A stretch of DNA of 35,360 bases, from the NCBI GenBank assembly GCA_026706345.1, contig JAPOYX010000152.1:1-35360 (forward strand). The letters run 5' to 3'. Positions 23,286 to 32,599 of this stretch are shown piece by piece. Position numbers and translations under genes: made by a program. Numbering within the stretch: position 1 is the first letter of the stretch; each line of letters begins with the position of its first letter. The DNA is from Gemmatimonadota bacterium. Lineage in GTDB: Bacteria > JAAXHH01. A model generated the notes under the pieces. It ran no database searches and was not told where the DNA came from. It saw only the letters and a list, made by a program, of their open reading frames with translations.

Positions 23286-23695
23286 AGGGCCTCCTTTATG
23301 CATACTGAAATCACGCTACTGACGCATGCTATCCGACAGATTCAGGTTGGCGAGTTATCGCGAATTTCGAAATCGCAGCGTATGGCTTGCTGTGGTAAAC
23401 AGGATGGGAAACCACCCTTTGAATATGAAAGTCGACCCAGGCGCCGTCAAGGCCTTTCATTTCAGCTATACTGTTAAAGTTATACAAAAAAAGAAGGCGA
23501 TTTCATCAAAGAAGATCCACTGGCGTTTTCCCTTGCGAATACCGCCTGAATATCCTTAATTTCAAGGGAAGAAGGACGGCAGCGTGAACTCGGATGGCTG
23601 TAGTTTTTGGTGGCCGGTCCATGCGTCGGGATGATGCTTGCAAACAGTCCGGCCGGAGGGGCCGGAAGTGGTAGCACGACAGCCGGAGAACGGGA
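23286..23695. other. 410-nt divergent intergenic region with dyads
   Basis: This region lies between the Mo-hydroxylase operon (minus) and the SGNH gene (plus) and is more AT-rich than its flanks. It holds a possible minus-strand promoter (23422-23450), an 8-bp inverted repeat TTCCCTTG/CAAGGGAA (23528-23535 and 23563-23570), and a tight 7-bp stem TCCGGCC-GGAGG-GGCCGGA (23648-23666) whose loop displays GGAGG, about 30 nt before the SGNH start. Short open frames here lack ribosome-binding sites and I do not consider them genes. Confidence 0.45.
23422..23450 (-). promoter_or_regulatory. Possible promoter of the Mo-hydroxylase operon
   Basis: On the minus strand TTGACG (23450-23445), 17-nt spacer, CATATT (23427-23422). 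Transcription would begin near 23415, leaving a leader of about 130 nt before the first ATG. The match is weaker than at the other promoters in this window. Confidence 0.3.
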
Positions 23696-24745
23696 ATGAA
23701 ACGTTACGCATTTGCCGCCATGGCCGGCGCCGCTGTAGGCGCCCTCGTAGGCGCGGAATTCTACCTTCGACGCCAGGACCACGCGTATAACAGGGACCGA
23801 TGGTTCCACGAGGAATACGACGGCGCCCATCCCTATATCGTGTTTCACAACCGAAGTGGCTGGGAACTGATGCCCGGATACAGCGTGGCCGGCATCCGTA
23901 TCAACGACTACGGGTTCCGGGGAACGGACTTTCCGAGGCGGAAGGACCCCGACGTCGTCCGCATCATGTGTCTCGGCGACTCCTGCACCTTCGGCGCGCC
24001 GGGGGACGACTCGCCCTATCCTTATCAGCTCGAACGGCAGTTGGCGCAAATGGGCCTGGGGCGTGATCACCAGGTGATCAACGCCGGCGTCGACGACCAC
24101 GCGTCTATCAACGCCCAGTTGCGCCTTCCCCGGCTGCTGGCCTTCGAACCCGACATCCTGATTGTCTACATCGGCTGGAACGACATGTGGCTGGGGAATC
24201 CGAAACATTATCCGGACATGCGCAGGAAGACCCAGTCGTACTGGCATTACGGTAACGGCGGCGATACGGGGCTGAGGCTGCTGGACGAAGCCAAGGAGAT
24301 CCTGGATCTGAATACCCCGCCGCCCATCGGCTCCTTCGATCTCGAGGATTTTCTACCCGAGAACTTCGAGTACAATATGCGCCGCCTCATCCGGACGGCG
24401 AAGAACGACCGGGTCCGCGTCGTCCTGACGACCCTGCCGACGCTCATCTCCGGCAACGGCGCCGAGATGTCCCTGCAAAGCCTGGACAAGCTGCGGTACC
24501 CGACGTTCCTCGCCCGGGGAGACGTCGACCGGCTCACGCAACTCTACGATATCTACGATGCCTCGATCCGCCGGCTGGCCATGGAAGAGGATACGGATCT
24601 CATCGATCTGAACGCCGCTTTTACCAGGATGGACGGCGAACGCGGCCAGTATTTCTCCGATACCTGGCATCCCACCATCGAAGGCAGCGGGATCATCGCG
24701 CAGGCGCTGGCACAGGGCCTGCGAGACCGCGACATCGTAGGATAG
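23696..24745 (+). CDS. Membrane-anchored SGNH/GDSL-type hydrolase
   Basis: A 349-residue esterase or lipase-like hydrolase. The N-terminus (RYAFAAMAGAAVGALVGAEF) is a single membrane anchor or uncleaved signal, placing the domain outside the cytosol. SGNH blocks are in order: nucleophile S96 in CLGDSCTFG, oxyanion glycine G131 in NAGVDD, N162 in GWNDMW, and D322/H325 in SDTWHPT. An acidic insert lies between blocks III and V (about 195-225). Members remove acyl groups from lipids, polysaccharides or glycans; the substrate cannot be assigned. It is 10 nt before the ogt-like gene. Confidence 0.86.
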   Translation: MKRYAFAAMAGAAVGALVGAEFYLRRQDHAYNRDRWFHEEYDGAHPYIVFHNRSGWELMPGYSVAGIRINDYGFRGTDFPRRKDPDVVRIMCLGDSCTFGAPGDDSPYPYQLERQLAQMGLGRDHQVINAGVDDHASINAQLRLPRLLAFEPDILIVYIGWNDMWLGNPKHYPDMRRKTQSYWHYGNGGDTGLRLLDEAKEILDLNTPPPIGSFDLEDFLPENFEYNMRRLIRTAKNDRVRVVLTTLPTLISGNGAEMSLQSLDKLRYPTFLARGDVDRLTQLYDIYDASIRRLAMEEDTDLIDLNAAFTRMDGERGQYFSDTWHPTIEGSGIIAQALAQGLRDRDIVG

Positions 24746-24755
24746 CCCGGACCCG

Positions 24756-25274
24756 TTGAGACACGTATTAAAATACACGGTGTTTCCCACGCCTCTCGGT
24801 CCCATGTACGCGGCGGCCAGCGACGCGGGCGTGTGTCGTATTACGTATGACGTCACGGTCGAAGCCTTTGAGACCGACATGCTGAACCGCTTCGGCGCGG
24901 ATCTGGCCTTTGTCCCGGACGGCGACATGCTTTCAACCGTCGAAGACCAGATCACGCGGTATTTCGCCGGAGAACTGAAGGTTTTTGACATTCCCCTGGA
25001 TTTTCTGCGAGGCACGCCGTTTACCCGACGGGTCTGGCGCGCGCAACAGGGTATTCCATACGGAGCGTGCCGATCCTACAAGTGGGTGGCCGAACGGGCG
25101 GGAAGGCCCAGGGCCGCCCGGGCGGTGGGCCAGGCCAACCGAAACAACGACATCAGCCTGCTGGTGCCCTGTCACCGCGTGATCGCCAATGACGGCCGCC
25201 TGGGAGGCTACGGCGGCCAGCCGGACATCAAGGCTTTTCTGCTCGATCTCGAAGGCGCGGACTACATCCGCTGA
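24756..25274 (+). CDS. ogt: Methylated-DNA-[protein]-cysteine S-methyltransferase
   Basis: Suicide DNA repair protein that moves alkyl groups from O6-alkylguanine to its own cysteine. The 172-residue protein has an N-terminal RNase H-like domain (YTVFPTPLGPMYAAASDAG) and the C-terminal active domain with TPFTRRVWRAQQGIPYGACRSY, GQANRNN and the acceptor C139 in VPCHRV. It is the short Ogt type, without an Ada regulatory domain. The start is TTG at 24756, because the next ATG (24804) would remove part of the conserved N-terminal strand; no good Shine-Dalgarno is seen, which suggests coupling to the SGNH gene 10 nt upstream. Confidence 0.9.
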   Translation: MRHVLKYTVFPTPLGPMYAAASDAGVCRITYDVTVEAFETDMLNRFGADLAFVPDGDMLSTVEDQITRYFAGELKVFDIPLDFLRGTPFTRRVWRAQQGIPYGACRSYKWVAERAGRPRAARAVGQANRNNDISLLVPCHRVIANDGRLGGYGGQPDIKAFLLDLEGADYIR

Positions 25275-25336
25275 CCGCTGCCGGCGCTTAGCTTACCGCG
25301 CTTTCCGCCAGGCGCTTCCCGGTGTAAAGACTGCCC

Positions 25337-25990
25337 ATGCCGCTGGATATTCCCAACAGAGTCTACTTCGCCTACGCTTTCCAGTGCAGATACCGCGAAC
25401 AGGCGCCCCGGATCAACGGCGTCCTGGACGACTGGGACCCCGAATACCTGGTACCCGACCTGGGTTTCCTGGAGAACCGACCGAAAGCCGCGGACGTCTA
25501 CATGGCCTGGAACGACGAGGGCCTGTACTTCGCCGTGGACGTGCGCAAGCGAAAGCCGGTCCAGTCCCACTACGGACGGCACTGGTCCGGGGACAGCTTC
25601 CAGGTCTGGCTGGACACGCGGGACGTGAAGACTGCGCGGCGTGCAGGGCGGTACTGCCACCAGTTCAACTGCCTGCCCACCGGGGGCGGCGACGACGGTG
25701 ACCGGCCTGTCGTCAAGCCCACGCAGGTCGATCGCGCCCGTGAAAAGTGGAACATGCCGGAACCGGAAGCGCTTCCCGTCGCCTCCCTGATTACGGACCG
25801 AGGCTACACCCTGGAGGTGTGCCTCCCGACTCATACGCTCAGCGGATACGATCCGGAAGAATTCCCCCGACTGGGTTTCACTTATTTCCTCAACAACTCG
25901 GAACACCCCGCCCAGTGGTGGAGCGCCGGGCGCGACCTGCGCGTCCACGTCGATCCCAGCACCTGGGGCACGGCGGTGTTAAGGAGGTAG
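25337..25990 (+). CDS. CBM9/DOMON-like protein, third copy
   Basis: A 217-residue beta-sandwich protein with CBM9-type features: INGVLDDWD at about 31-39, ADVYMAWNDEGLYFAVDV at about 57-74, and GDSFQVWLDTRD at about 86-97, including the conserved W and D near the ligand site. There is no signal peptide or enzyme domain. It is distant from the tandem pair at 15745-17398 but shares the strand pattern, and is shorter at the C-terminus. It lies 62 nt after ogt. Function unknown. Confidence 0.7.
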   Translation: MPLDIPNRVYFAYAFQCRYREQAPRINGVLDDWDPEYLVPDLGFLENRPKAADVYMAWNDEGLYFAVDVRKRKPVQSHYGRHWSGDSFQVWLDTRDVKTARRAGRYCHQFNCLPTGGGDDGDRPVVKPTQVDRAREKWNMPEPEALPVASLITDRGYTLEVCLPTHTLSGYDPEEFPRLGFTYFLNNSEHPAQWWSAGRDLRVHVDPSTWGTAVLRR

Positions 25991-26077
25991 TAGTAAGGAT
26001 ACCGGGTGTGCAAAATCGGCGTGGTACTTCGACCGGCAGATAAGGTGTCGGTCTGACCATCATTGAAAGGACGTAGC

Positions 26078-26440
26078 GTGCAAAAGGTTCAGGGATTCGG
26101 TGGGTTCTTCTTTCGGGCGATGGACCCGGCAGGACTTGCGAAATGGTATCAGGATTACCTTGGCATCAATCCTGCTCCGACGAACATGGAGATGGCGCCC
26201 TGGGTGACCGAGTCCGGCGTGACGGTTTTCTCACCCTTCGATGCCGACACGGACTACTTCGCGGCGGACAAGACTTTCATGCTGAATTTCCGCGTGGCTG
26301 ATTTGGACGCGATGATCACGCAACTGAAGTCCGCGGATATCGAGGTCAGCCACGAAAGCGAGATGGAGGGCATCGGCCGCTTCGCCCGAATCCACGACCC
26401 CGAAGGAAACGCGATCGAACTTTGGGAGCCCACGTCGTGA
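26078..26440 (+). CDS. VOC superfamily (glyoxalase/dioxygenase-like) protein
   Basis: A 120-residue protein with two beta-alpha-beta-beta-beta units of the vicinal oxygen chelate fold: FFFRAMDPAGLAKWYQDYLG at the start, LNFRVADLDAMITQLKSADI in the middle and the closing HDPEGNAIELWEP, whose glutamate is the usual metal ligand. The GTG at 26078 follows AAAGGA by 6 nt and is preferred over a TTG at 26063. Small VOC proteins include glyoxalases, fosfomycin-type thiol transferases and epimerases; nothing here chooses among them. Confidence 0.8.
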   Translation: MQKVQGFGGFFFRAMDPAGLAKWYQDYLGINPAPTNMEMAPWVTESGVTVFSPFDADTDYFAADKTFMLNFRVADLDAMITQLKSADIEVSHESEMEGIGRFARIHDPEGNAIELWEPTS

Positions 26441-26483
26441 GATTCGAGGCCGGAACATGGTGGAAGGACCGGGATCGCACTGG

Positions 26484-26503
26484 AAAAAAACGCCAAAGCG
26501 TTT
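26484..26503 (-). terminator. Likely intrinsic terminator of metH
   Basis: On the minus strand AAACGC-TTTG-GCGTTT forms a 6-bp stem with a 4-nt loop and runs straight into further T residues, giving a T7 tract at 26490-26484. It lies 40 nt after the metH stop. The stem is short, so termination may be partial. The opposite strand has no T-run after the stem, so it would not stop transcripts from the VOC gene equally well. Confidence 0.55.
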
Positions 26504-26542
26504 GGAAAAGCTTCAGGTTACGGTGGGATAACAAGCTACAGG

Positions 26543-29500
26543 TTAAACAACACAGCATCGACCCGTCGATGAAACCCCCGTGGCACCATCCACAGACTCA
26601 TAATCCAGGCTCGGCGCCAGCCACCGTTCGATGGCCTCGACGGTCATCCGCTTGCGCCGGGCGTAGTCCTCCACCTGGTCGCGTCCGATTTTTCCCACGT
26701 TGAAATACCGGGCCTCGGGGTGTCCGAAGTAGAGGCCGGCGACGGACGGCGGCGGGTCCATGGCGTAGCTTTCGGTCAGCGTAACGCCGATTCTTTCCTC
26801 GACCTGGAGCAGATCGAAGAGCCGGCGCTTCTCAGTATGGTCGGGACAGGCCGGATATCCGGGCGCCGGCCGGATCCCTCGGTACTTCTCCCGGATCAGA
26901 TCTTCTCCGGAGAGATCCTCGTCCCGTCCGTATCCCCATGCGTGGCGGGCGCGTTGATGAGTGTGCTCAGCAAAAGCTTCGGCCAGCCGGTCGGCGAGTG
27001 CCTTGACCATGATGGCGCGGTAGTCGTCGTGGTCGACTTCGTACTGCCTGACCAATTCGTCGAGACCGATCCCGGCGGTGACCGCGAAGGCGCCGATGTA
27101 GTCTTCCGTGCCTTCAGGTCCCACGAAATCGGAAAGGGCGAGGCAGGGCCCGTCCGCCGACCGGGGCCGCTGCTGGCGCAGCATGTGGAACGTCGCGCGG
27201 ATCTTCGAACGGGCGGCGTCATCAAAGAGCACGATATCGTTCCCGGTGGAATGGGCAGGGAAGAACCCCCATACGGCCCGGGCCCGTAGCGACTGTCCAC
27301 GCACGATCTCCTCAAGCAGACTCCGCGCATCTTCGAACAACTTCCTCGCCTCATCGCCGACTTTGTCATCTTTCAGGATGGCGGGATATCGTCCCCTTAA
27401 CTCCCACGCACCGAAGAAGGGCGTCCAGTCGATAAAGGGAACGAGTTCCTCCAGCGGATAGTTGTCGTCGACGCGAATCCCGGTGAAGCCAGGCACCGCG
27501 ACGGTCGCTTCCGACCATTCGAGGGCGGGCCGACGCGCGCACGCCTCGGCGAAAGGCACCAGGAGCATGCGCGGCGTACGTTTTTCGTAGGTATCCCGGA
27601 CCTGCTGATAGTCCTCGCGCACGCGCCGGGCATAGTTCAGCCTCAACTCGTCGCTGAGGAGGCTTCCAACCACTTCCACGGCCCTTGACGCGTCCGTCAC
27701 GTGCACGGTCGGACCGTGATAGGCCGGCTCGATCTTGATGGCCGTGTGTCTCCTACTCGTCGTGGCGCCGCCGATGAGCAGGGGCAGTTCGAAGCCGTTG
27801 CGCTCGACCTCACGGGCCACGTGGATCATCTCGTGGAGCGACGGGGTGATCAGTCCGCTCAATCCGATGAGGTCGACACTTTCTTCCACGGCCGTACCGA
27901 TGATCTTCTCCGCCGGGACCATGACCCCCAGGTCGATGATGCGGTAGTTGTTGCACCCCAGGACCACGCCCACGATGTTCTTCCCGATATCGTGCACGTC
28001 GCCCTTGACCGTGGCCAGGAGGATGGTCCCCTGGTACTGTCTTTCCCCGCCGTCACCGTGCTCGGCTTCCATGTGGGGCACCAGTTGGGCCACGGCCTTT
28101 TTCATGACCCGCGCACTCTTAACCACCTGCGGCAGGAACATCTTCCCATCCTGGAAGAGATCGCCGACGATGGACATCCCGGCCATCAGGGGCCCCTCGA
28201 TGATGTGAAGCGGACGGTCGTAGCGTTTCAGTGCCTCGTCCATATCGGCCTCGACGTGGTCGGTGATGCCATTGACCAGGGAGTGGGAAATGCGTTCCTC
28301 CAGGCTGTCTTCCCGCCAGTCCTCGTCCTTACGCGCCCGTTCAGCCGCCGCTCCTTTCCTCGATTCGGCAAACTCCAGCAACTTTTCGGTGGCGTCGGGC
28401 CGGCGATTCAGCAGGACGTCTTCCACCATGGCGAGCGTCTCCGGGTCGATGTCCTCGTAAATCGCCAGTTGTCCCGCGTTGACGATGCCCATGTCCAGTC
28501 CGGCCTGGATGGCGTGGTACAGGAAGGCGGCGTGCATCACTTCCCGGATATGGTCGTTGCCGCGGAAGGAGAAGGAGATGTTGCTCACGCCCCCGCTGAC
28601 CTTGGCCAGGGGATGCCGCTCCTTCAGCCGGCGGACGGCCTCGATGAAGCTGACGGCGTAGTCGTCGTGTTCCTCGATGCCAGTGGCCACGGTGAGAATG
28701 TTCGGATCGAAGATGATATCCGCCGGGTCCATGCCGATCTCTTCGGTGAGGATCCGGTAGGAACGGCTCAGGATCTCCACCTTGCGGTCCGTATCCGTGG
28801 CCTGCCCGTCCTCGTCGAAGGCCATCACCACCACGGCGGCTCCGTACCGTTTCGCCATGCGGGCCTGGTGCTTGAAAACCTCCTCGCCCTCTTTCAGGCT
28901 GATGGAATTGGCGATGCTCTTGCCCTGCGCGCATTTCAGGCCCGCTTCGATGACCGGCCAGCTGGAACTGTCGATCATGACGGGCGTGGCGGCGATGTCG
29001 GGTTCGGACGCGATGAGATTCAGGAAGGTGGTCATGGCCCGTTCGCTGTCGAGCAATCCTTCGTCCATGTTCACGTCGATGACGTTCGCCCCGCCCTCGA
29101 TCTGCTGCCGGGCCACGCCCAGGGCTTCCTCGTATTTCTCCTGACGGACCAGCCGGGCGAATTTGCGCGATCCCGTCACGTTCGTCCGCTCGCCGATCAT
29201 GGTGAAGTTGCCGTCGGGCCGCACGGTGAAGGTTTCGAGTCCGCTGTACCGGGACAGGGGTTCGACGGGATGGGGAACCCGCAGTTTCCCCCGCTGCTTG
29301 ACGGCCTCCGAAATCGCGGCGATGTGCCCGGGCGTGGTACCGCAACATCCGCCGACCATGTTGAGCCAACCTTCTTCGGCAAAGTCCCCCAGTACATCGG
29401 CCATGTATTCAGGGGTGTCATCGTAGCCGCCCATTTCGTTTGGGAGGCCCGCGTTAGGATAGCAGGTCACCGGGAGGTTCGCGATGTCCGACAGTTCTTC

Positions 29501-30343
29501 GATGTAGGGCCGCAGTTCCGTCGCGCCCAGGGCGCAGTTGATCCCCACGCTGTAGAGCTCGCCGTGACGAATGGACGTCCAGCAGGCCTCCACAGTCTGG
29601 CCGGACAGGGTGCGGCCGCTGGCATCGACGATGCAGAACGACGCCATGAGGGGTACGCGGCGCATCCCTTCGTCGAAGAGGCTGTTGATGGCGAACAGGG
29701 CGGCCTTCAGGTTGAGCGTGTCGATCTGGGTCTCGACCAGGAGCAGGTCCGCACCGCCGTCGAGGAGACCGCGGGCCTGATCACCGTAGGCGGCGACGAG
29801 GTCGTCGAAGGTCACGGACCGGTAGGACGGGTCGCTGACGTCGGAGGCGACGGATGCCGACCGGGTGGTGGGCCCCAGGGCGCCGGCCACGAAGCGAGGG
29901 TGCTCCGGATCGGCGGCCATGGTGGACACGGCGGCCCGTTTCGCGATTTTCGCCGCCGCAACGTTGATGTCGTATACCCGGTCCTGCAGGCCGTAGTCGG
30001 CCTGCGAGATGGCCGTGGCATTGAAGGTATTGGTCTCGATGATGTCGGCGCCGGCGTCCAGGTACTGCCGATGAACCTGTTCGACGAGGTCCGGTTGCGT
30101 GATCGACAGCAGGTCGAGATCGCCCCGCAGCGAAACGGGATGGTCTTTGAACGCATCGCCCCGGTAATCGGCCTCATCCAGGGCATGGCCCTGCAGCACC
30201 GAGCCCATGGCGCCGTCTATAATGAGTATGCGCTCGGCCAGCAGCCGGTCCAGCAGGTGGTGGGTTTCGGTTGTTTCGAGATGGGACTTGCCGAAGATCT
30301 CGGGCTCCTTATCGAGGATGTACTTCGCGGGTCGCTGCGCCAT
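26543..30343 (-). CDS. metH: Cobalamin-dependent methionine synthase
   Basis: Cytosolic enzyme that transfers methyl from 5-methyltetrahydrofolate to homocysteine through methylcobalamin. The 1266-residue protein has all modules: homocysteine-binding barrel with zinc ligands C270, C333 and C334 (the last two in GGCCGTTP), pterin-binding domain from about 390 ([16 protein letters not shown]), B12 cap and Rossmann domain with cobalt ligand H784 in DVHDIGKN, and the C-terminal reactivation domain binding S-adenosylmethionine ([25 protein letters not shown]). It is slightly longer than E. coli MetH (1227). No strong Shine-Dalgarno precedes the ATG. I see no cobalamin or SAM riboswitch upstream. 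Confidence 0.96.
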   Translation of the reverse strand: MAQRPAKYILDKEPEIFGKSHLETTETHHLLDRLLAERILIIDGAMGSVLQGHALDEADYRGDAFKDHPVSLRGDLDLLSITQPDLVEQVHRQYLDAGADIIETNTFNATAISQADYGLQDRVYDINVAAAKIAKRAAVSTMAADPEHPRFVAGALGPTTRSASVASDVSDPSYRSVTFDDLVAAYGDQARGLLDGGADLLLVETQIDTLNLKAALFAINSLFDEGMRRVPLMASFCIVDASGRTLSGQTVEACWTSIRHGELYSVGINCALGATELRPYIEELSDIANLPVTCYPNAGLPNEMGGYDDTPEYMADVLGDFAEEGWLNMVGGCCGTTPGHIAAISEAVKQRGKLRVPHPVEPLSRYSGLETFTVRPDGNFTMIGERTNVTGSRKFARLVRQEKYEEALGVARQQIEGGANVIDVNMDEGLLDSERAMTTFLNLIASEPDIAATPVMIDSSSWPVIEAGLKCAQGKSIANSISLKEGEEVFKHQARMAKRYGAAVVVMAFDEDGQATDTDRKVEILSRSYRILTEEIGMDPADIIFDPNILTVATGIEEHDDYAVSFIEAVRRLKERHPLAKVSGGVSNISFSFRGNDHIREVMHAAFLYHAIQAGLDMGIVNAGQLAIYEDIDPETLAMVEDVLLNRRPDATEKLLEFAESRKGAAAERARKDEDWREDSLEERISHSLVNGITDHVEADMDEALKRYDRPLHIIEGPLMAGMSIVGDLFQDGKMFLPQVVKSARVMKKAVAQLVPHMEAEHGDGGERQYQGTILLATVKGDVHDIGKNIVGVVLGCNNYRIIDLGVMVPAEKIIGTAVEESVDLIGLSGLITPSLHEMIHVAREVERNGFELPLLIGGATTSRRHTAIKIEPAYHGPTVHVTDASRAVEVVGSLLSDELRLNYARRVREDYQQVRDTYEKRTPRMLLVPFAEACARRPALEWSEATVAVPGFTGIRVDDNYPLEELVPFIDWTPFFGAWELRGRYPAILKDDKVGDEARKLFEDARSLLEEIVRGQSLRARAVWGFFPAHSTGNDIVLFDDAARSKIRATFHMLRQQRPRSADGPCLALSDFVGPEGTEDYIGAFAVTAGIGLDELVRQYEVDHDDYRAIMVKALADRLAEAFAEHTHQRARHAWGYGRDEDLSGEDLIREKYRGIRPAPGYPACPDHTEKRRLFDLLQVEERIGVTLTESYAMDPPPSVAGLYFGHPEARYFNVGKIGRDQVEDYARRKRMTVEAIERWLAPSLDYESVDGATGVSSTGRCCVV

Positions 30344-30668
30344 TGCGGCTCATGCGTACTGGGGACCGCTAGCCCGGAACGCGTGCAAGGGAAGTGTGCC
30401 AGGACGTGTGCCAGGCAACGCGCAAGTTTCGGATGTCCCTGTGCCGCACGGTCGTAACGCCGGTACCCGTATCACTGCTTTAAATGTACGGGAGGTCCGC
30501 GGGATCGTCAAGGTCGGAGCGCGCCAGGGACCGGGCGTGCGTCAAGGCCGACGCGATAGGTCTTCCCATCGGAGATAGGACGTTATATCATGTCGTAATA
30601 CCTTTATGCTATACCAGAAGATCAACGGGTAAGCACCGCGGATCGGCAATCAGTGAAGGAGTGCTATA
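30344..30668. other. Divergent intergenic region between metH and the Tat aminotransferase
   Basis: This 325-nt region holds the start signals of both genes. GTGTGCCAGG occurs twice (30394-30403 and 30406-30415, 12-nt period) in the metH leader side, a possible operator. On the plus side AAGGAG at 30656-30661 is the ribosome-binding site of the aminotransferase gene. The stretch 30570-30620 is AT-rich and may hold its promoter, but no convincing -35/-10 pair was identified. No riboswitch consensus (B12 box, SAM or SAH) is visible. Confidence 0.4.
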
Positions 30669-31898
30669 ATGTCCGAGAGGAAAGATGAAAGTACCACGAC
30701 TGGCGCGGGGCTTTCGCAGGCCGGGCCAGGGCTTTCCCGCAGGGGATTCCTGAAAGGGGCCCTGGCGGGCGCCGGTGCGATTTCGTTAGGCAGTTACGAG
30801 GCCGTGGCCCAGATGGTGGGCGGACCTTCCGTCCGCGGTTGGGGTGTGCCCGCGGGCCTGGTGCGCATCGACAGCAACGAGAACGCCCTGGGGCCGTCTC
30901 CCCGGGCGGTCGAGGCGGTGTTGTCCCTGGTTACCAGCATCAACCGGTATGGCCAGAACCCGGACCTGCTGGGCAAGCTCGCCCGCCGGCACGGCGTTCC
31001 GGTCGTCGAGTGGACGGACAGTCCCTTCGCGCCGGTACATGACGCGTGGATTGCCGTAGGCGCCGGCTCGTCGGACCTGCTCTTCGCCATTGGCCATGCC
31101 TACGTTCGCGAGGGCACGGAGGTCGTGGAAAGCCTGCCAGGCTTCGGTTTCATAACCAGGTTCGCCGGTGTGGCGAACGCGGACCCGGTTCGGGTCCCCC
31201 TGCTGGATGGCATGAAACCCGATCTCGATGGTATCAGTGCAGCCGTGACCGACCGGACGTCCATGGTCGTCGTGACCAGCCCCGGCAATCCCACGGGCCA
31301 GTTGACCTCCCTGTCGCAGTTGAGGCCCTTTGTTGCGTCCATCCCCGAGCGGGTCCTGGTCCTCGCCGACGAGGCCTATATCGAATTCGCAGAGAACGAG
31401 GAAGACCGCGAAGGCGCGGCATCGCTGATCGCGGATCACCCGAACGTGATCGTTACGCGCACATTCTCCAAGGTCTTCGGCATGGCCGGCATGCGGGTGG
31501 GATATGCCGTCGCTCATCCCACGGTGATCGCACGGATCGGCCGCCACCGGGCCAACACGCTCACCCTGCTGTCCACCCACGCCGCGGCGGCGGCCCTTGA
31601 CGACACGGACCACTTGCGACGTTCACAGGAACTGGTGAGCCGGGGCAAACGCTATTTCTACGAGCAACTGGACACCATGGGCATCGAGTACGCGCCTAGC
31701 GAGTCGAGTTTCGTGATGATGAACATGAAGACCGACGTTGATGAACTCGTCCGCCGGCTGCGCGAGGAACACAACGTCCTGGTGGGCAACGCGAGGGCGC
31801 GCTGGAATATCGAGGGCTGGGTCCGAGTCACCGCCGGCCTGCCCGAGGAGAACGAGGCCTTTGTCGCGGCGCTGAAGAAGGTGCTGGTGAGCAGTTAG
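30669..31898 (+). CDS. Tat-signal PLP aminotransferase, histidinol-phosphate aminotransferase-like
   Basis: A 409-residue class I/II aminotransferase preceded by a twin-arginine signal: LSRRGFLKGALAGAGAISLG at residues 22-41, with a possible cleavage site after AVAQ (about 48). The catalytic domain resembles HisC/CobD: NENALGPSP, the aspartate in VLADEAYIEF, and the Schiff-base lysine K268 in TFSKVFGMAGMRVGYA. Tat exports folded proteins with cofactor bound, so a periplasmic PLP enzyme is plausible. It is unlikely to be the biosynthetic HisC, which acts in the cytosol. AAGGAG lies 7 nt before the ATG. The substrate is unknown, and no partner gene adjoins it. Confidence 0.85.
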   Translation: MSERKDESTTTGAGLSQAGPGLSRRGFLKGALAGAGAISLGSYEAVAQMVGGPSVRGWGVPAGLVRIDSNENALGPSPRAVEAVLSLVTSINRYGQNPDLLGKLARRHGVPVVEWTDSPFAPVHDAWIAVGAGSSDLLFAIGHAYVREGTEVVESLPGFGFITRFAGVANADPVRVPLLDGMKPDLDGISAAVTDRTSMVVVTSPGNPTGQLTSLSQLRPFVASIPERVLVLADEAYIEFAENEEDREGAASLIADHPNVIVTRTFSKVFGMAGMRVGYAVAHPTVIARIGRHRANTLTLLSTHAAAAALDDTDHLRRSQELVSRGKRYFYEQLDTMGIEYAPSESSFVMMNMKTDVDELVRRLREEHNVLVGNARARWNIEGWVRVTAGLPEENEAFVAALKKVLVSS

Positions 31899-31950
31899 TC
31901 GGAGAAGCCCCCCTGACGGACGGACCGAAGGACAAGACGCGCAGGCAAAC

Positions 31951-32364
31951 CTAACGAAGGGAATCCCGTACGACCAGGTGTCGCCCTATAGCACCCATGG
32001 CCGCGTCCATCTGGTCCATGCGTGAGTTGTGCTGCACGTCCAGTACCCGGTCTACCTGCGGAAGGTGCCAGCCAAGGCGTCGGGCCAGTTCCGCCTTGCC
32101 TACGCCCTGTTCTTTCATACCCCGGTACAACATCACCTTGACGGCAGTGAGCGTAGGCAGCACGGTGACGTCCCGGCCCTTTGACGGCAAAGGGATATCC
32201 AGGCCGTCATGAATGCGGGCTGCGATCGCCTCCTCCATTGCGTCGGTTGCGCGGGCGATCGCCTCCTCCCGATCCATGCCGAACGTATTGAGTTCAGGAA
32301 AATCGGGGGATGTGACAAGTACGGTGTTATCGTCTCTTTCGAGAATCACAGGATACTTGAGCAT
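31951..32364 (-). CDS. hicB: HicB-type antitoxin
   Basis: Antitoxin of a type II pair, 137 residues. The N-terminal half is the partially degraded RNase H-like HicB fold (KYPVILERDDNTVLVTSPDFPELNTFG, with the EEAIARATDAMEEAI helix). The C-terminal part (residues about 75-125: VKVMLYRGMKEQGVGKAELARRLGWHLPQVDRVLD) is a helix-turn-helix that would bind the operon's operator. The A of its ATG is the last base of the hicA TGA stop, so translation is tightly coupled. Antitoxin downstream of toxin is the normal hicAB order. Confidence 0.9.
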   Translation of the reverse strand: MLKYPVILERDDNTVLVTSPDFPELNTFGMDREEAIARATDAMEEAIAARIHDGLDIPLPSKGRDVTVLPTLTAVKVMLYRGMKEQGVGKAELARRLGWHLPQVDRVLDVQHNSRMDQMDAAMGAIGRHLVVRDSLR

Positions 32365-32552
32365 CAATCCAACCCCAAGTCTTTTTTGATCTTTGCCACC
32401 AGTTTCCGCCCAAGTTCCTTGCTTCCACCATGCATAGGCAACTGGGTTTTCCGATCCCGCAAACGAACTGTTACGTGACCACTCCCGCCCTTATGCGTGT
32501 GAAACGAACATCCTCTTTTCCTGAGCCATCTACGAAGTTCGTTTGCGTTCAT
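32364..32552 (-). CDS. hicA: HicA-type mRNA interferase toxin
   Basis: A 62-residue toxin of the dsRBD-like HicA family, which cleaves mRNA and tmRNA in the translating cell until bound by HicB. Typical features are the N-terminal ELRRWLRKRGCSF, the active-site segment THKGGSGHVTVRL with the catalytic histidine, and the closing ELGRKLVAKIKKDLGL. Base composition is lower in GC than the neighbours, consistent with acquisition by transfer. There is no Shine-Dalgarno; the predicted transcript starts at the ATG. Confidence 0.9.
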   Translation of the reverse strand: MNANELRRWLRKRGCSFHTHKGGSGHVTVRLRDRKTQLPMHGGSKELGRKLVAKIKKDLGLD

Positions 32553-32557
32553 AACAA

Positions 32558-32586
32558 ACGATACACAACAGATCTGTTTATGTCAA
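32558..32586 (-). promoter_or_regulatory. hicAB promoter, TTGACA-N17-TATCGT
   Basis: On the minus strand TTGACA (32586-32581), a 17-nt spacer, and TATCGT (32563-32558). Only 5 nt separate the -10 from the hicA ATG (32552), so transcription should start at or within a base of the A of the start codon. The spacer is largely occupied by the palindrome at 32567-32578. Confidence 0.65.
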
Positions 32587-32599
32587 CAGAAATGTTGTG
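32564..32599. promoter_or_regulatory. Candidate HicB operator dyads
   Basis: AACAGATCTGTT (32567-32578) is a perfect 12-bp palindrome between the -35 and -10. CACAACA (32564-32570) and TGTTGTG (32593-32599) form a larger dyad spanning the -35, and CAACA-GAAA-TGTTG (32584-32597) is a third. CAACAG occurs twice, 18 nt apart. HicB binding here would block RNA polymerase, the usual autoregulation of hicAB. Confidence 0.55.

Noticed and set aside
23326-23559. A 77-codon plus-strand frame in the divergent intergenic region
   Set aside because: No ribosome-binding site, no recognisable fold, basic low-complexity content (KKKAISSKK), and it overlaps likely promoter DNA of the opposite operon.
27701-30457. 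A 918-codon open frame on the plus strand across metH
   Set aside because: It is antisense to a complete, well-conserved MetH. Long reverse frames are expected in high-GC genes, and the translation (rich in H, D, G, V) has no domain pattern or ribosome-binding site.
30344-30500. Cobalamin, SAM or SAH riboswitch upstream of metH
   Set aside because: I looked for the B12 box and the conserved cores by eye on the minus strand and did not find them. A covariance-model scan would be decisive.
30665-30670. Perfect TATAAT overlapping the aminotransferase ATG
   Set aside because: No -35 box at the right distance, and transcription from it would start inside the coding region; probably chance.
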